Origin: Candidatus Omnitrophota bacterium
GTDB taxonomy: Bacteria; Omnitrophota; Gorgyraeia; Gygaellales; Profunditerraquicolaceae
Direction of reading: 5' to 3'
Length of the DNA: 14,444 nt
Assembly (NCBI GenBank): GCA_030691865.1
Contig: JAUYDL010000063.1
Span: 1 to 14,444 of the forward strand
The position numbers and the translations under genes were made by a program. Positions 13,493 through 14,444 of the stretch are shown in pieces; position 1 is the stretch's first letter; the number at the start of each line of letters is the position of its first letter. Below the pieces are notes generated by a model. That model worked only from the letters and a program-made list of their open reading frames with translations. It was not told where the DNA came from and did not search any database.

Positions 13493-14229
13493 AGTACGAT
13501 GGTACGCATTATCATGGTTGGCAGGTGCAAAATTGCAAAAAAGCCAGGGCTAGTTACCGCAACAGTCAGACCATTCAGCATGTCTTAGAGCAGGTTCTTA
13601 AAAAAATCCTCCAGGAAAATATTAAGCTTACCGTTGCCGGACGCACAGATTCAGGGGTGCATGCTCTTTCCCAGGTTGCCAATTTTAAAAGTTCATCGCG
13701 GATGCCTCTTGAAAGATTACGCTGGGCTCTGAATTGCTTATTACCGGAGGATATTAAGGTAACGCGGATTAAAAATGTAGGCCTAGATTTTAATAGTCGT
13801 TTCTCGGCAAAGTCTAAGCTTTATCGCTATACAATTCTAAATCGTAAATATTCTTCAGCTCTTCTGGCTAATCGCGTATATTTCTTCCATCATCATCTAA
13901 ATGTTAGCCTAATGCGCAAAGAAGCCAAAGTTCTTTTAGGCAGGCATAATTTTAAGTCATTTCAGACAGCGGAAATCAGGCAGCGCAATCCTCTGCGTAC
14001 GATTAAGTTTATTAAGATCAGTAAGGACAAAGATCTGTTGCATATTGATATTCAGGCGGATAGTTTTTTATATAATATGGCCAGAAGTATTGCCGGTACA
14101 CTATTAGAGATTGGCAGGGGAAGATTTCCCAAAGGAAGCATGGAGGAGATCTTAAAGGCGCGTAATCGCCAACTAGCCGGCCCGACTCTTCCGGCAAAAG
14201 GATTGTTTTTGCTTAAGATAAGATATTGA
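13468..14229 (+). CDS. truA: tRNA pseudouridine(38-40) synthase TruA
   Basis: TruA isomerises uridines 38-40 in the anticodon arm of tRNAs. The 253-residue protein starts MRNLKLEIEYDGTHYHGWQVQN and has the catalytic Asp61 in AGRTDSGVHALSQV. YRYTILNRK and FLYNMARSIAGTLLEIGRG are typical later motifs. The distance from EYDG to the catalytic Asp is about nine residues longer than in E. coli TruA; the extra residues fall at about 23-33 (CKKARASYRNS). The ATG lies inside the asd 3' end (25-nt overlap), so translation is probably coupled. truA followed by the L13 gene is a widespread arrangement. Confidence 0.94.
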   Translation: MRNLKLEIEYDGTHYHGWQVQNCKKARASYRNSQTIQHVLEQVLKKILQENIKLTVAGRTDSGVHALSQVANFKSSSRMPLERLRWALNCLLPEDIKVTRIKNVGLDFNSRFSAKSKLYRYTILNRKYSSALLANRVYFFHHHLNVSLMRKEAKVLLGRHNFKSFQTAEIRQRNPLRTIKFIKISKDKDLLHIDIQADSFLYNMARSIAGTLLEIGRGRFPKGSMEEILKARNRQLAGPTLPAKGLFLLKIRY

Positions 14230-14238
14230 AAATTTTAT

Positions 14239-14266
14239 TTGACTTAATGTTTTATTTTGGTATAAT
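14239..14266 (+). promoter_or_regulatory. Sigma-70-type promoter of rplM, near-leaderless
   Basis: TTGACT (14239-14244) and TATAAT (14261-14266) are separated by 16 bp, and TGG immediately before the -10 gives an extended -10. The -10 ends 9 nt before the rplM ATG, so transcription would begin within about 0-4 nt of the start codon. No Shine-Dalgarno is present. The promoter lies in the 46-nt gap after truA. Confidence 0.8.
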
Positions 14267-14275
14267 TACATTTCT

Positions 14276-14444
14276 ATGAAAAGAACCTATACAGCTAAAC
14301 CAGAAGACATTAAAAGAAAATGGTATATTGTCGACGCCAAAGGCCAGATACTTGGAAGGTTGGCGGCTAGAATTGCCAGTATTTTAAGAGGTAAACATAA
14401 GCCTATCTTTACTCCGCACCTGGATACCGGTGACGGGGTAATTG
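14276..14444 (+). CDS. rplM: 50S ribosomal protein L13, N-terminal part
   Basis: L13 is an early-assembly protein of the large ribosomal subunit. The 56 codons visible read MKRTYTAKPEDIKRKWYIVDAKG, then LGRLAARIASILRGKHKPIFTPHLDTGDGVI. This is the characteristic N-terminal half with the KW.(V/I)DA and GKHKP segments. The gene is cut by the window end; rpsI would be expected to follow. Its own promoter separates its control from the upstream genes. Confidence 0.95.
   Translation, partial: MKRTYTAKPEDIKRKWYIVDAKGQILGRLAARIASILRGKHKPIFTPHLDTGDGVI

Overview
The window is a one-strand stretch of bacterial housekeeping genes: 15 complete protein genes and the 5' part of a 16th, all on the + strand. 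Moderate G+C, archaeal-type leuC/leuD, and intergenic palindromes together suggest an uncultivated, Gram-negative-like lineage. From memory, the gene order and the repeat styles resemble Omnitrophota (OP3). That assignment is inference and was not checked by any search. There are no rRNA or tRNA genes, no CRISPR array, no transposase gene and no phage genes.

Layout. Positions 1-122 form a short leader with a small hairpin and a -10 box for recG. Positions 123-3919 hold recG, rsmD, coaD, the DUF177 gene (yceD) and rpmF, packed with junctions of a few bases or overlaps. Positions 3939-9359 hold a complete type II fatty-acid initiation and condensation set: plsX, fabH, fabD, fabG, acpP and fabF. 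Positions 9459-12377 hold leuC, leuD and a leuB-like dehydrogenase. Positions 12467-14229 hold asd and truA. rplM starts at 14276 from its own strong promoter and runs off the window.

How the genes work together. plsX links acyl-ACP to phospholipid synthesis. fabD loads malonyl onto the acpP product, fabH starts chains, fabF elongates them and fabG reduces the 3-ketoacyl-ACP. leuC, leuD and leuB catalyse the isomerisation and oxidative steps after 2-isopropylmalate synthase; leuA is not in the window. asd feeds lysine, diaminopimelate, threonine and methionine synthesis. recG, rsmD, yceD, rpmF, truA and rplM are repair, ribosome and tRNA functions.

The most notable content is not a new gene system but small palindromic elements. 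All six gaps longer than 70 bp contain inverted repeats, of several different families, while the tight junctions contain none that I noticed. Two genes (leuC, rsmD) also appear to carry in-frame inserts built on palindromes, and truA has a possible third. A second pattern is that recG and rplM both have TATAAT exactly 9 nt before the start codon and no Shine-Dalgarno, which predicts leaderless or near-leaderless mRNAs. I see no clear evidence of a previously undescribed multi-gene system here.
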